A stretch of DNA of 64,000 nucleotides. It comes from CBDAUN01 sp965200645. Lineage in GTDB: Bacteria; Pseudomonadota; Gammaproteobacteria; Arenicellales; JAJDZL01. The stretch's first letter is position 1. Each line of letters begins with the position of its first letter. A program made the position numbers and the translations under genes. Of this stretch, positions 9,943 to 18,687 are shown one piece after another. The stretch is from NCBI GenBank assembly GCA_965200645.1, contig CBDAUN010000003.1, forward strand, positions 620,001-684,000. Reading direction: 5' to 3'. The notes beneath the pieces are model-generated. The model ran no database searches and was not told where the DNA came from. It worked only from the letters and a program-made list of their open reading frames with translations.

Positions 9943-11307
9943 TCAAAACAAATTAACTATATCATTATAGAACGCTAGGCTCATTATGCCGATTAACATT
10001 GCAATTCCTATTCGATAGGACCATTGCACAATTTCATCACTTGGCGGGGAACCAGTGATGGCTTCATATAAATGAAACATTAAATGTCCGCCGTCCAAAA
10101 TCGGAATTGGCAACAAATTGAGTATCCCCAAACTAATGCTCAGTAGTGCTAAAAAAGTGAGGTAGGTGTTAATGCCTGCTTGTGCCGCCTGTCCGGCATA
10201 GGTTGCGATCGTAAGTGGCCCACCGAGTTGATTTGAAGGCTCGCTCAAATTCAACATCTTGCCTAGCATGGTTACCGTCAGAGCCGTAATCGACCAGGTT
10301 CTCTGAACCCCGAGCCACAGTGATTCAAGAGGTCCGTATTGAACAACGACACTGAAGTCTGTATCAAGCTCTGAAGGAACAGCGACGACTACGCCCATGC
10401 GACCTACAGTACCGCCTTCAACTTCAACTGCTTCAGGGGTAACGATTAACTCCTGGTGTAAATCAGCACGCTCAATCAGTAAAGTGAGAGGGGTTGCTGG
10501 GGATTGATTGACGGTTGTGACCAATTGCCGCCAACTGTCGACTGGCTCACCGCTTACCTCAATAATTCGGTCACCCGACTCAATACCAGCGATGTCTGCT
10601 GGCGAATCTGAAACAACTTCGCCAATGACCGGAGCCAAAGTTGGTGTCAAAGGATAAAGACCCAACAACTGCTCCCATGATTTTGTGGATACATTTCTCT
10701 CTGCCAACTCACTTAGCATCAGCGACACTGCTCTTTCATCACCGCTCACGTCTCGAACAACCATTTCTAAGATTTCACCATTGACGATGCGGTCAATGAC
10801 GTAGATCTGATTGTGTCGCCAACTTTTGTTCTCGGAACCTCCTACCTGTAAAATTTCATCGCCAGCAACAATGCCTGCCTGTTGAGCAATAGAATTGGGG
10901 GCTACTGAACCGACAACAGGTCGTAAACCTTCAGTGCCAATCAAAAACACAGCCCAATACAACAAACCCGCAAGCAAAAAATTAAAGAACGGACCTGCTG
11001 CGACAATAGCTGAACGCTTGTATAGCGGTTGTCGGTTGAACGCCTTTGGGAGTTGATCTTCAGGTACTTCGTCGACACTTTCGTCAAGCATCTTTACATA
11101 GCCGCCCAAAGGGATCGCAGCAATGACATACTCGGTTTCACGCTTTGGCAGATTAAACTTAAACAGCGAAGGTCCAAACCCAATGGAGAATTTCAGAACT
11201 GAAACGCCTAGTTTGCGTGCCACCCAGTAGTGACCGTATTCGTGAAACGAAATGAGCACGCCAACAGCGACGACGAAAAAAATAATGCTGTAAATTAACT
11301 CTGTCAC
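9943..11307 (-). CDS. rseP: RIP metalloprotease RseP (site-2 protease)
   Basis: Intramembrane zinc protease that cleaves anti-sigma factor RseA in the envelope stress response. The 454-residue product carries the HEYGH zinc motif in the first transmembrane helix, a second conserved GGYVKM segment, two tandem PDZ domains (residues about 120-300) and the C-terminal LLPIPILDGGH motif with the third zinc ligand. Length matches E. coli RseP (450). It sits between dxr and bamA, as is usual. Confidence 0.96.
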   Translation of the reverse strand: MTELIYSIIFFVVAVGVLISFHEYGHYWVARKLGVSVLKFSIGFGPSLFKFNLPKRETEYVIAAIPLGGYVKMLDESVDEVPEDQLPKAFNRQPLYKRSAIVAAGPFFNFLLAGLLYWAVFLIGTEGLRPVVGSVAPNSIAQQAGIVAGDEILQVGGSENKSWRHNQIYVIDRIVNGEILEMVVRDVSGDERAVSLMLSELAERNVSTKSWEQLLGLYPLTPTLAPVIGEVVSDSPADIAGIESGDRIIEVSGEPVDSWRQLVTTVNQSPATPLTLLIERADLHQELIVTPEAVEVEGGTVGRMGVVVAVPSELDTDFSVVVQYGPLESLWLGVQRTWSITALTVTMLGKMLNLSEPSNQLGGPLTIATYAGQAAQAGINTYLTFLALLSISLGILNLLPIPILDGGHLMFHLYEAITGSPPSDEIVQWSYRIGIAMLIGIMSLAFYNDIVNLF

Positions 11308-11334
11308 CTGAGTATTACTAAGTTCTTATATTGG

Positions 11335-12528
11335 CTACTTATGTATTAGTGTACTTAAGTACTCCCTAGCAACTTCTCGAGCAGTTTGATCAACTTCAAG
11401 AATTTGATCGATGCTTTCTACCGACTCGCTCGCCATTTTATCTACACAATAGCAAACTGTATCAACGATATTTGTGAAGCGAGCCTTTTTTGACAAAAAT
11501 GCATCGACAGCTACTTCATTGGCTGCATTTAACACAACCGATAAAGTTCCATCAAGTTTTGACACCTCTGCCGCAGTTTTTAGACAGGGAAATCGCTCCC
11601 AGTCCGGTGGGCGAAATTCTAAAGACTGCAAATCGGTAATGTTGAGAAAAGGAGCACCGCTTGCTCCTCGATTGGGCCAAAACAAAGCATTGGATATTGG
11701 CACTCTCATGTCTGGTGTTGCCAATTCAGCGATCACCGAACCATCTTCATACTCAACCATGGAGTGTACGACTCCTTGTGGATGAATTACAACTTGGATT
11801 TGGTCATGCGTTGCTTCGAAAAGCCATCGTGCTTCAATGATTTCCAATCCTTTATTCATCATCGTCGCCGAATCGACCGATATCTTTGCACCCATCGGCC
11901 AAATTGGATGGGCCACAGCCTGCTCCGGCGTAATATCGGATAACTGATTTAAAGGGGTATCGAGAAAAGGCCCACCAGACCCCGTCAGCAATATTCTCTT
12001 AAGCGAAGGTATTCGATTAAAAGTTCGATATTGCTCCCCGGCCGAAGCACAGCACTGAAAAATTGCATTGTGTTCACTATCGACAGGAAGCACTATTGCT
12101 CCACTTAACTTCACTTCCCTACGCACCAACGGACCAAGCATTACGATCGGTTCCTTATTTGCGACCGCAACTCGAACTCCCGCCCGAATAGCTGCTACTG
12201 TTGGCTTTAGTCCAACACCGCCCGAAATACCAGTAACTACAATGTCGACTTCGGGATTGGAGCAAATATCAACTATGGCCTCACTACCCACCAGAACTGT
12301 TGTCTCAGTACTATGCCGGCGCAAAGTATCCTTAAACTCTGCAACTTTCAGTTCTTCGGCGATCGCTACGAATTTTGGCTTAAACTCGACACATAAGTCG
12401 AACAGCCTTTCACTCGCGCTACGGGTCGCCAAGGCATGAATAAAGAACTCGTTTTTGTGCCTGCGTAAGACATCGAGAGTTTCTGTTCCAATGACGCCGG
12501 TGGCGCCTAATACTGTTACGCTTTGCAT
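11335..12528 (-). CDS. dxr: 1-deoxy-D-xylulose 5-phosphate reductoisomerase
   Basis: NADPH-dependent rearrangement and reduction of DXP to MEP, the committed step of the non-mevalonate isoprenoid pathway. The 397-residue product starts with the Rossmann motif VLGATGVIGTETLDVL, has the metal-binding region PVDSEHNAIFQ, the flexible-loop motif LTGSGGPF and the conserved HPIWPMGAKISVDSATMMNK. Length is normal (about 398). It precedes rseP by 27 bases and follows cdsA by 17. Confidence 0.97.
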   Translation of the reverse strand: MQSVTVLGATGVIGTETLDVLRRHKNEFFIHALATRSASERLFDLCVEFKPKFVAIAEELKVAEFKDTLRRHSTETTVLVGSEAIVDICSNPEVDIVVTGISGGVGLKPTVAAIRAGVRVAVANKEPIVMLGPLVRREVKLSGAIVLPVDSEHNAIFQCCASAGEQYRTFNRIPSLKRILLTGSGGPFLDTPLNQLSDITPEQAVAHPIWPMGAKISVDSATMMNKGLEIIEARWLFEATHDQIQVVIHPQGVVHSMVEYEDGSVIAELATPDMRVPISNALFWPNRGASGAPFLNITDLQSLEFRPPDWERFPCLKTAAEVSKLDGTLSVVLNAANEVAVDAFLSKKARFTNIVDTVCYCVDKMASESVESIDQILEVDQTAREVAREYLSTLIHK

Positions 12529-12545
12529 CGAATCTGATTAGAGTA

Positions 12546-13340
12546 CTAAAAACTCAGTAGTGTTACCAAAAATGTAAATACCGGCAGGCCCGCTAGAATA
12601 CCGTCTATCCTATCTAAAACTCCTCCATGTCCAGGCAATAGCGACCCACTATCTTTAACTCCTGCAAAGCGCTTCATTTTGCTGACGTACAAATCGCCTA
12701 CTACCGACAGCGCTGCCGCAACCAGACAGACGAATACAAAACTACCTATGTTCAGAAGGTCTCCACCCCAAACCACAAATCCCACTATCAATGCAAATCC
12801 CGATGACGCTGCCAATCCACCAACCAAACCCTCAATTGTTTTGCCAGGGCTAATGTGTTTCGCCAGTTTGTGTTTGCCAAATGTCCTGCCAATGAAAAAG
12901 GCTCCAATATCGGCGATTGCTACACTAGCCAGAGCACCTAACACCCACCAAGCACCAAAGTGATGCAGTTCCACGGCAGCAAACATTGCAATTGAAATAA
13001 TCAGGATGGAACAGATTATACAGTTGAATGCCTTGGTCCCACCGACTGTCGGATAACTCAAGTATCCCAACAGGGCAACCCAACCCAAAGTAGCTGCCCC
13101 TACAATATAATAAGTATAACTGGCTAAATTGGTGAGCAACAAATACCAGCCAACCAATATCAATATGTAACCAATAATCTGGCGTGTAGTATAGTCTCCG
13201 CAGAGTTTTGCCCACTCCACTCCTGCGACAATGCCAATCACTACAATCAGTAGTGTAAAGCCAAGAGGTGGTAGGAAAAGGACGCTTGCAATTATTGTGA
13301 TAGCGACGATAAAGCCTGTTATCACACGCTTCGCCAACAT
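12546..13340 (-). CDS. cdsA: Phosphatidate cytidylyltransferase
   Basis: Integral membrane enzyme making CDP-diacylglycerol from phosphatidate and CTP. The 264-residue protein is strongly hydrophobic with about seven or eight membrane segments, and ends with the family signature DSGSLLPGHGGVLDRIDG, whose aspartates bind metal. Spacing to uppS is 4 bases and to dxr 17, so it is embedded in one transcription unit. Confidence 0.95.
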   Translation of the reverse strand: MLAKRVITGFIVAITIIASVLFLPPLGFTLLIVVIGIVAGVEWAKLCGDYTTRQIIGYILILVGWYLLLTNLASYTYYIVGAATLGWVALLGYLSYPTVGGTKAFNCIICSILIISIAMFAAVELHHFGAWWVLGALASVAIADIGAFFIGRTFGKHKLAKHISPGKTIEGLVGGLAASSGFALIVGFVVWGGDLLNIGSFVFVCLVAAALSVVGDLYVSKMKRFAGVKDSGSLLPGHGGVLDRIDGILAGLPVFTFLVTLLSF

Positions 13341-13344
13341 TGTG

Positions 13345-14127
13345 CTACGTAGTCGCTAGCGCATTAACCTGGTCATCGGTTCGACCGAATCGTCGAACGC
13401 GTTGGGAAAACGACCGTAAAGCTTTGTCAAATTCTTTTCGGTCAAAATCAGGCCAGTTAGTGTCTGTAAAGTACAGTTCAGTGTAGGCAAGCTGCCAGAG
13501 CATAAAATTACTCATGCGCTGCTCACCGCCGGTGCGAATGAACAAATCCGGCTCTGGAAGTAACTCAGTACTCAAGTGACTGGCAACCAACTCCGGTGTA
13601 ATGCCATCGACAGTCAAACTGCCACTGGCAACTTTTGTCACTACTTGCTGACAAGCCTGAGTTAAGTCCCATCTGCCGCCGTAATTGATTGCCAGTGTTA
13701 AATTCAGGTGATTTTCAGATTTTGTGATTTCTATGGCTTCATACATTCGAGATTGAACTTCTTCCGGCAAACCTTCAATGTCACCGATGATTCGCAGTCG
13801 AACGCCATTTTCCCGAAGCGAATTCACTTCTCTATCCAGAGTCTTCGAGAGCAGTCGCATCAGCCATTGAATTTCCTGTTGAGGTCTTCGCCAATTTTCG
13901 CTGCTAAATGCGAACATCGTCAAATAACGAATTTCCAAGCGACTGCATGCATCAACTAGAATCCGTACATTTCGGACTCCACGCTGGTGTCCTTCAAAAC
14001 GGCCTACACCTCGGCCTTTAGCCCAACGCCCGTTACCATCCATAATCACTGCCACGTGATTGGGCAAAACTGAATGTGAGCGGTCGTTAGAGTCGTTTAA
14101 AGCAATGTCTTTGGGAGATTTGGTCAC
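13345..14127 (-). CDS. uppS: Undecaprenyl diphosphate synthase
   Basis: Cis-prenyltransferase that makes the C55 lipid carrier for cell wall and O-antigen synthesis. The 260-residue product has HVAVIMDGNGRWAKGRG with the catalytic Asp, and the C-terminal FIRTGGEQRMSNFMLWQ and YTELYF segments that bind isopentenyl diphosphate. Length is close to E. coli IspU (253). It lies between frr and cdsA. Confidence 0.97.
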   Translation of the reverse strand: MTKSPKDIALNDSNDRSHSVLPNHVAVIMDGNGRWAKGRGVGRFEGHQRGVRNVRILVDACSRLEIRYLTMFAFSSENWRRPQQEIQWLMRLLSKTLDREVNSLRENGVRLRIIGDIEGLPEEVQSRMYEAIEITKSENHLNLTLAINYGGRWDLTQACQQVVTKVASGSLTVDGITPELVASHLSTELLPEPDLFIRTGGEQRMSNFMLWQLAYTELYFTDTNWPDFDRKEFDKALRSFSQRVRRFGRTDDQVNALATT

Positions 14128-14162
14128 TGTGAAGAGAAGAGGATTGTTATCAGCGAGGTAAA

Positions 14163-14720
14163 CTAAATCGTCATAATTTCTTCTTCTTTTGCGGCAACAA
14201 TTTGGTCTATTTCTTCAACTTTCTGATTTGTCAGTTGTTGCACTTTGTCCATGCCACCATGTTCTTCGTCTTCTGTGATTTCCTTTTCCTTACGCAGTTC
14301 TTTTAAGTCGCTATTGCAGGACCTGCGAATATTTCGTACCGAAACCTTGGCAGCCTCCCCTTCAGCTCGTGCGACCTTGGAAATTTCGCGTCTTCGCTCT
14401 TCAGTCAATGGCGGAATTGGGACTCTGATCACTTCACTGGCCGTCATCGGGTTCAACCCGAGATCAGATTCAATGATCGCCTTATCGATAACAGGCACCA
14501 TAGACTTGTCCCAAGGGCTGATACTAATCGTACGCGCATCGGTAACCGAAATTGTTGCGACTTGATTAAGCGGTGTTGGAGTGCCGTAATAGTTGACTTT
14601 GATGTGATCCAGCAGCGCTGTGCTGGCACGACCAGTGCGTAATTTCGAGAGTTCTTGGCGAAGATGGCTCACCGAAGCGTTCATTCGGTCACCTGCATCA
14701 CCAATGAGTTCATCAATCAA
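14163..14720 (-). CDS. frr: Ribosome recycling factor
   Basis: Splits post-termination ribosomes together with EF-G. The 185-residue product has the family sequence LRTGRAST, PLNQVATISV, VIRVPIPPLTEERR and the C-terminal helices of the three-helix bundle. Length is exactly that of the family. The start overlaps the pyrH stop by 4 bases, and uppS follows after 35 bases. Confidence 0.97.
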   Translation of the reverse strand: MIDELIGDAGDRMNASVSHLRQELSKLRTGRASTALLDHIKVNYYGTPTPLNQVATISVTDARTISISPWDKSMVPVIDKAIIESDLGLNPMTASEVIRVPIPPLTEERRREISKVARAEGEAAKVSVRNIRRSCNSDLKELRKEKEITEDEEHGGMDKVQQLTNQKVEEIDQIVAAKEEEIMTI

Positions 14721-15457
14721 TGCGTTGCCTCTGATGACACCAATGTGCCAATATCATCACCCAGCCCGGCGCGGGTGATAGCACCTGCGGTATACCCATT
14801 GAAAACGCGAATTTTCATTGCGTGTTCTCGACAAATGGCTATTGCAGACAAATCCATTACTTCCAGTTGGTCGGCTAAAACCTTATCAAAACTGACGTGC
14901 TCATATGGCACACTTTTTGTATTCTCATCAGGCATCTCACTATACACCCCATCGACCTTCGTGGCCTTCAAAAGTATATCTGCACTGATATCCACGGCCC
15001 GTAAACTTGCTGCCGTGTCGGTGGTCAGCAGTGCATTGCCGGTTCCTCCAGCGAACAATACGATGCTCTTCTGCTCGAGATAGCCAATTGATGAAATTCC
15101 GTCATAGGTTTGAACAAACGACGGAACCGGTATGGCCGACTGGACAACCGCATTTGCACCCTTGCTGTGAAACACCTGTTCGAGGGCCATGGCATTGAGC
15201 AAAGTGCACAACATACCAATTTGATCTCCTTTAGTTCTGGAAATCGGTAATCCTGTGCTACGTCCGCCGCGGAAAAAGTTTCCACCGCCAACCACCACGG
15301 CTAACTCTACACCGCTATCTGTAATTGCAATCAACTCATTAGTGATTCGATCAATTGCGTCCGGACTAAGTCCAACACCGGCCCGTCCGCCTAGAATTTC
15401 TCCACTGAGCTTTACCAGAATCCTTCGATATTTTGCAGTTTTAGCCGGCGTGCTCAC
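14717..15457 (-). CDS. pyrH: UMP kinase
   Basis: Phosphorylates UMP to UDP in pyrimidine synthesis. The 246-residue product of the amino acid kinase family has LVKLSGEIL near the N-terminus, the glycine-rich VVVGGGNFFRG, and LFAGGTGNALLTTDTAA followed by LLKATKVDGVY. Length is normal (about 241). It lies between tsf and frr as in most gammaproteobacteria. Confidence 0.97.
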   Translation of the reverse strand: MSTPAKTAKYRRILVKLSGEILGGRAGVGLSPDAIDRITNELIAITDSGVELAVVVGGGNFFRGGRSTGLPISRTKGDQIGMLCTLLNAMALEQVFHSKGANAVVQSAIPVPSFVQTYDGISSIGYLEQKSIVLFAGGTGNALLTTDTAASLRAVDISADILLKATKVDGVYSEMPDENTKSVPYEHVSFDKVLADQLEVMDLSAIAICREHAMKIRVFNGYTAGAITRAGLGDDIGTLVSSEATH

Positions 15458-15474
15458 GATGTAAACGATTTCTG

Positions 15475-16314
15475 CTATTCAGCGCCCTCGCCAATCTCCA
15501 AACGGCTGAATCTAACCACTGTTGCATTCTTGGATTTCACCAAACTGGCAACTGACACTTCCTGGTCTCTTACAAAATTTTGACCGAGCAGCGTATTTTC
15601 TTCCTTGAACTTACGAATTCTTCCATCAATGATTTTTTCTATGATTGCTTCCGGTTTATTAGTCTGCCTGGCTTGGTCCGCAAAAATTTCCCGTTCCTTC
15701 GCTAGCACGTCTTCCGGCACGTCATCACCACCAACCCATCGTGGGCGCATGCCAGCTACATGCATCGCCAGGTCAGTTCCCAAATGATCCGAGTCACCGC
15801 TCAGTTCTAGCAAAACCCCAATTCTTCCATGGTGACTGTATGTGGCAACTTGTCCATCTTGCGCAGCCTTAAACACCGACAATCGGCTTACGGTCACATT
15901 TTCGCCTACCTTGGCAATAATTTCGCGACGCGCCTCTTCTACAGATTCTCCGCTTGCCAACGTCATGCCGATGAGAACATTGACATCATCGCAGTCTTCA
16001 CCTATCGTCAATGCCAATTCGCCAAGCGGTAAGGCGAACCCTCTGAATACGTCGCCGCGGCCCACAAAGTCAGTTTCGCAGTTGACTTCAACCAGTGCCC
16101 CCATCGTTCTATCTTCAGACAAGGTGTTGACAATAACACCTTCGCGCGCAACGCGACTAGACTTGGCATCAGCCATTTCTGCACCTTTCTTGCGCAGCGC
16201 CTCGAATGCTTGCTCTAAGTCACCATCGCATTCCTTTAAGGCTTTCTTGCAATCCATTATTCCTGCACCGCTTTTATTACGCAGTGACATTACCATGGCT
16301 GCTGTTATTTCCAT
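15475..16314 (-). CDS. tsf: Translation elongation factor Ts
   Basis: Nucleotide exchange factor for EF-Tu. The 279-residue product has the N-terminal UBA-like module VMSLRNKSGAGIMDCKKAL, followed by the EF-Tu contact motif VEVNCETDFV and the two core subdomains. Length equals E. coli EF-Ts (283). It is 73 bases downstream of rpsB, and a perfect hairpin lies in that gap, which may lower tsf relative to rpsB transcription. Confidence 0.97.
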   Translation of the reverse strand: MEITAAMVMSLRNKSGAGIMDCKKALKECDGDLEQAFEALRKKGAEMADAKSSRVAREGVIVNTLSEDRTMGALVEVNCETDFVGRGDVFRGFALPLGELALTIGEDCDDVNVLIGMTLASGESVEEARREIIAKVGENVTVSRLSVFKAAQDGQVATYSHHGRIGVLLELSGDSDHLGTDLAMHVAGMRPRWVGGDDVPEDVLAKEREIFADQARQTNKPEAIIEKIIDGRIRKFKEENTLLGQNFVRDQEVSVASLVKSKNATVVRFSRLEIGEGAE

Positions 16315-16355
16315 TCGTTATTCCTCTGTAGCTTTTTGCATGACTAAATTGACTC

Positions 16356-16380
16356 AACACGGCTATGGTATAGCCGTGTT
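16356..16380 (-). terminator. Perfect hairpin between rpsB and tsf, possible attenuator
   Basis: The inverted repeat AACACGGCTAT, loop of 3, ATAGCCGTGTT forms an 11-bp perfect stem in the rpsB-tsf gap, 7 bases beyond the rpsB stop codon. No clear T run follows on the minus strand, so it looks more like an attenuator or an mRNA-stabilising/processing stem than a full terminator. Confidence 0.55.
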
Positions 16381-16387
16381 CAAAAGG

Positions 16388-17437
16388 TTAAGACTCTTCT
16401 TGCGTTTCGGCAGTATCGGTAGTTTCCGCCGGTGCCTCAGTGACTTCGATTGCAACTGCCGGTGCCTGCTCGGCTTCCGGTTCGGCTTTAGCTACTGCTG
16501 CAACTTCGTCAGACTCAGAATTTGCTGACTCCAGCGATGCTTCATCGCTCGCTGGTTCCTCTGCCACAGGTGCTACCGGTACTGTCTGACGTTGAGGTGC
16601 AGGCTGGTCAACCTCATCAAGTTCGGTCTCTTCTCTTTCCGGAGCGACCGCTGCCTGAACACCGGTAACGCCCATCATAGTCAGAGCGTCCAGTGCTGCT
16701 CTGCTACCGCCATCTTCAACATCTACCAAACCTTCGCCATCGGGAGCGGTGGTTATAGATGCCTTACCTTCAATAACAGCGTCAGCGGCTGCGGTACAGA
16801 ACAACTTAATGGCACTAATTGCGTCATCGTTCCCGGGTATCACATAATCGATACCGTTTGGGTCGCAGTTTGAATCTACAACAGCAACGATTGGAATACC
16901 GAGTTTTCGTGCTTCCAGTACGGCGATATTCTCGTGCTTGACATCAATGACGAACAAAACATCGGGAGTTCCATTCATCGTACGAATTCCGGCAAGATTG
17001 CGATTTAACCTGAACCTTTCCCGTTCTATGCGCAGCATCTCCTTTTTTGCCAGAGAATTTGCGCTATCGGAATTAATGATTTCATCCAGTTCATTCAATC
17101 GGTCGATCGATTTATGAACCGTCCGGTGGTTGGTTAGCATACCGCCAAGCCATCTGTGATAAACGTAGGGACACTCAGCCCGCTGGGCCTGTTCCTGAAC
17201 GATTCTACCGGCCTGACGCTTGGTACCGACAAACATGATAGTGCCGCGTTGACTTGCGACACGACCCAAGTAGTTCATTGCCTCATTGAACATACCAATG
17301 GTTTGTTCCAAATCAATGATGTGGATCTTGTTTCTTTGGCCATAGATGTATGGACTCATTTGCGGGCACCAAAAGCGAGTTTGATGTCCAAAGTGTACGC
17401 CAGCTTCAAGCAACTGACGCATCGTAACGTTGCTCAT
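16388..17437 (-). CDS. rpsB: 30S ribosomal protein S2 with long acidic C-terminal tail
   Basis: Small-subunit ribosomal protein S2. Residues 1-230 carry the family signature motifs (MRQLLEAGVHFGHQTRFW near the start, and IPIVAVVDSNCDP with the following YVIPGNDDA). The product is 349 residues against about 240 in E. coli. The extra 110 or so residues are rich in Glu, Ala, Asp and Pro and end in TAETQEES. The tail is low-complexity and probably disordered. S6 and L9 in this window have similar tails. A structured leader and a promoter lie upstream. Confidence 0.97.
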   Translation of the reverse strand: MSNVTMRQLLEAGVHFGHQTRFWCPQMSPYIYGQRNKIHIIDLEQTIGMFNEAMNYLGRVASQRGTIMFVGTKRQAGRIVQEQAQRAECPYVYHRWLGGMLTNHRTVHKSIDRLNELDEIINSDSANSLAKKEMLRIERERFRLNRNLAGIRTMNGTPDVLFVIDVKHENIAVLEARKLGIPIVAVVDSNCDPNGIDYVIPGNDDAISAIKLFCTAAADAVIEGKASITTAPDGEGLVDVEDGGSRAALDALTMMGVTGVQAAVAPEREETELDEVDQPAPQRQTVPVAPVAEEPASDEASLESANSESDEVAAVAKAEPEAEQAPAVAIEVTEAPAETTDTAETQEES

Positions 17438-17439
17438 GA

Positions 17440-17505
17440 AATGATCTCCTATTTCGGGTTAATCCACCACGGCGTCAGTTCGCCAACCCTTTAGGCACCC
17501 GGACA
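17440..17505 (-). ncRNA. S2 autoregulatory leader (t44-like) of rpsB
   Basis: In the transcript, upstream of the rpsB ATG, GGGTT (17485-17489 on the other strand) can pair with AACCC (17456-17460), enclosing a second stem GGCG/CGCC around the loop AACTGA (17471-17484). The segment GACGCCGTGGTGGATTAACC and the shape resemble the rpsB leader known as t44 in enterobacteria, to which S2 binds to repress its own synthesis. The strong AGGAG ribosome site lies just 3' of it. The family match is from memory and the pairing is seen directly. Confidence 0.55.
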
Positions 17506-17544
17506 AACTGCAAGCAGGCCATGTGAGTATTTGTAAAGCACAAA

Positions 17545-17572
17545 ATTATAGCACTTAAGCACCGTAGGCAAT
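17545..17572 (-). promoter_or_regulatory. Putative sigma-70 promoter for rpsB-tsf
   Basis: On the minus strand there is a perfect -10 box TATAAT (17545-17550) and upstream TTGCCT (17566-17571) with 15-base spacing, or ATTGCC with 16. The expected start of transcription near 17537 gives a leader of about 100 bases, which would contain the S2 leader structure. The spacing is short, so the -35 assignment is uncertain. Confidence 0.5.
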
Positions 17573-17878
17573 CGGTTTGGGTCTCGCAATTTTCATCACC
17601 CAGAACCTAAATTGTCAGTTTTTGCTTGGATCAAACTACTGGGCAGACCAAGAAACAATTGGTTATCATTTCTATCGGTCAAAAATTGACTCTTTAATAA
17701 ATTTTGCGGTGTCAACTTCAGCGGCATGGGTATTGAGTTCTGTTGAAGAATTTTTTTTGAAATTAATCCGTCCAAGACAAATTGAAGTCACATTTCATTT
17801 GAATATTTGTCACAAAAATGCAACTCATGAATTGTTGAACCACAGACAAAGGTACGGTTCCGTCTGAAATTCAAAGAT
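17573..17878. other. Intergenic region between divergent rpsB and map
   Basis: About 300 AT-rich bases between the rpsB promoter and the map start. An open frame of 96 codons on the plus strand has no recognisable product and I do not consider it a gene. The map promoter must lie here, but I see no clear -35/-10 pair. Confidence 0.4.
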
Positions 17879-18649
17879 ATGGCTACAATCACCATAAAAA
17901 CACCTGAAGAAATCGAAAAAATGCGGGTTGCCGGCTCCTTGGCGGCATCAGTACTGGACATGATTGAACCACATGTGCTACCCGGCGTAACGACAGAAAA
18001 TCTTGACCATATTTGCCATCAGTTCATCATTAATGACCTTGATGCAATTCCGGCGCCGCTAAACTATCGTGGATTCCCAAAGTCGATTTGTACATCGGTC
18101 AACAATGTGGTCTGTCATGGAATTCCAGGCAACCGACTGCTCAAGAAAGGCGACATAATAAATATAGATATCACCGTTATTAAAGACGGTTACCACGGCG
18201 ATACAAGCCGAATGTTCTATGTAGGAGAACCCTCTATTCTTGCCAAGCGATTGTGTAAAGTCAGCTTTGAAAGTATGGAAATTGGAATTAAGTCGATCAA
18301 GGCGGGCACAACTCTTGGAGAACTTGGTCGGTCTATTCAGGTTCACGCCGAATCTCAGGGATTTTCAGTAGTTCGAGAATATTGCGGGCACGGCATTGGC
18401 AGAAGGTTTCATGAAGACCCGCAAATTCTTCATTACGCAACCTCGAATCCACAGAAACTTCAGCCTGGCATGACCATTACCGTAGAACCGATGATCAATT
18501 CAGGGAAGAAAGAAACCCGCCTCCTTGACGATGGATGGACTGTAGTTACGCGGGACAGAAGTCTGTCCGCTCAGTGGGAGCACACCGTACTGGTGACTGA
18601 GACTGGTTATGAGGTTCTGACTCAATCTCCAACGCAACCGACAATCTAG
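17879..18649 (+). CDS. map: Type I methionyl aminopeptidase
   Basis: Removes the N-terminal Met from new proteins. The 256-residue product has the five metal ligands of the pita-bread fold: Asp in DITVIKDG, Asp in YHGDTSRMF, His in GHGIGRRFHE, Glu in TVEPMIN and Glu in QWEHTVLVTE. Length is close to E. coli Map (264). It is divergent from rpsB, and glnD follows after 38 bases, the usual context. Confidence 0.97.
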   Translation: MATITIKTPEEIEKMRVAGSLAASVLDMIEPHVLPGVTTENLDHICHQFIINDLDAIPAPLNYRGFPKSICTSVNNVVCHGIPGNRLLKKGDIINIDITVIKDGYHGDTSRMFYVGEPSILAKRLCKVSFESMEIGIKSIKAGTTLGELGRSIQVHAESQGFSVVREYCGHGIGRRFHEDPQILHYATSNPQKLQPGMTITVEPMINSGKKETRLLDDGWTVVTRDRSLSAQWEHTVLVTETGYEVLTQSPTQPTI

Positions 18650-18687
18650 CTCTGAAACAACCCTCAGAGCAACCCGGCCGACCAAAA

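Noticed and set aside
15842..16528. Plus-strand open frame of 228 codons
   Set aside because: It lies antisense to tsf and the rpsB end, both of which are secure, and its translation has no recognisable features.
17577..17867. Possible small gene of 96 codons before map
   Set aside because: No ribosome site, no family resemblance, and it occupies the region where the map promoter must be.
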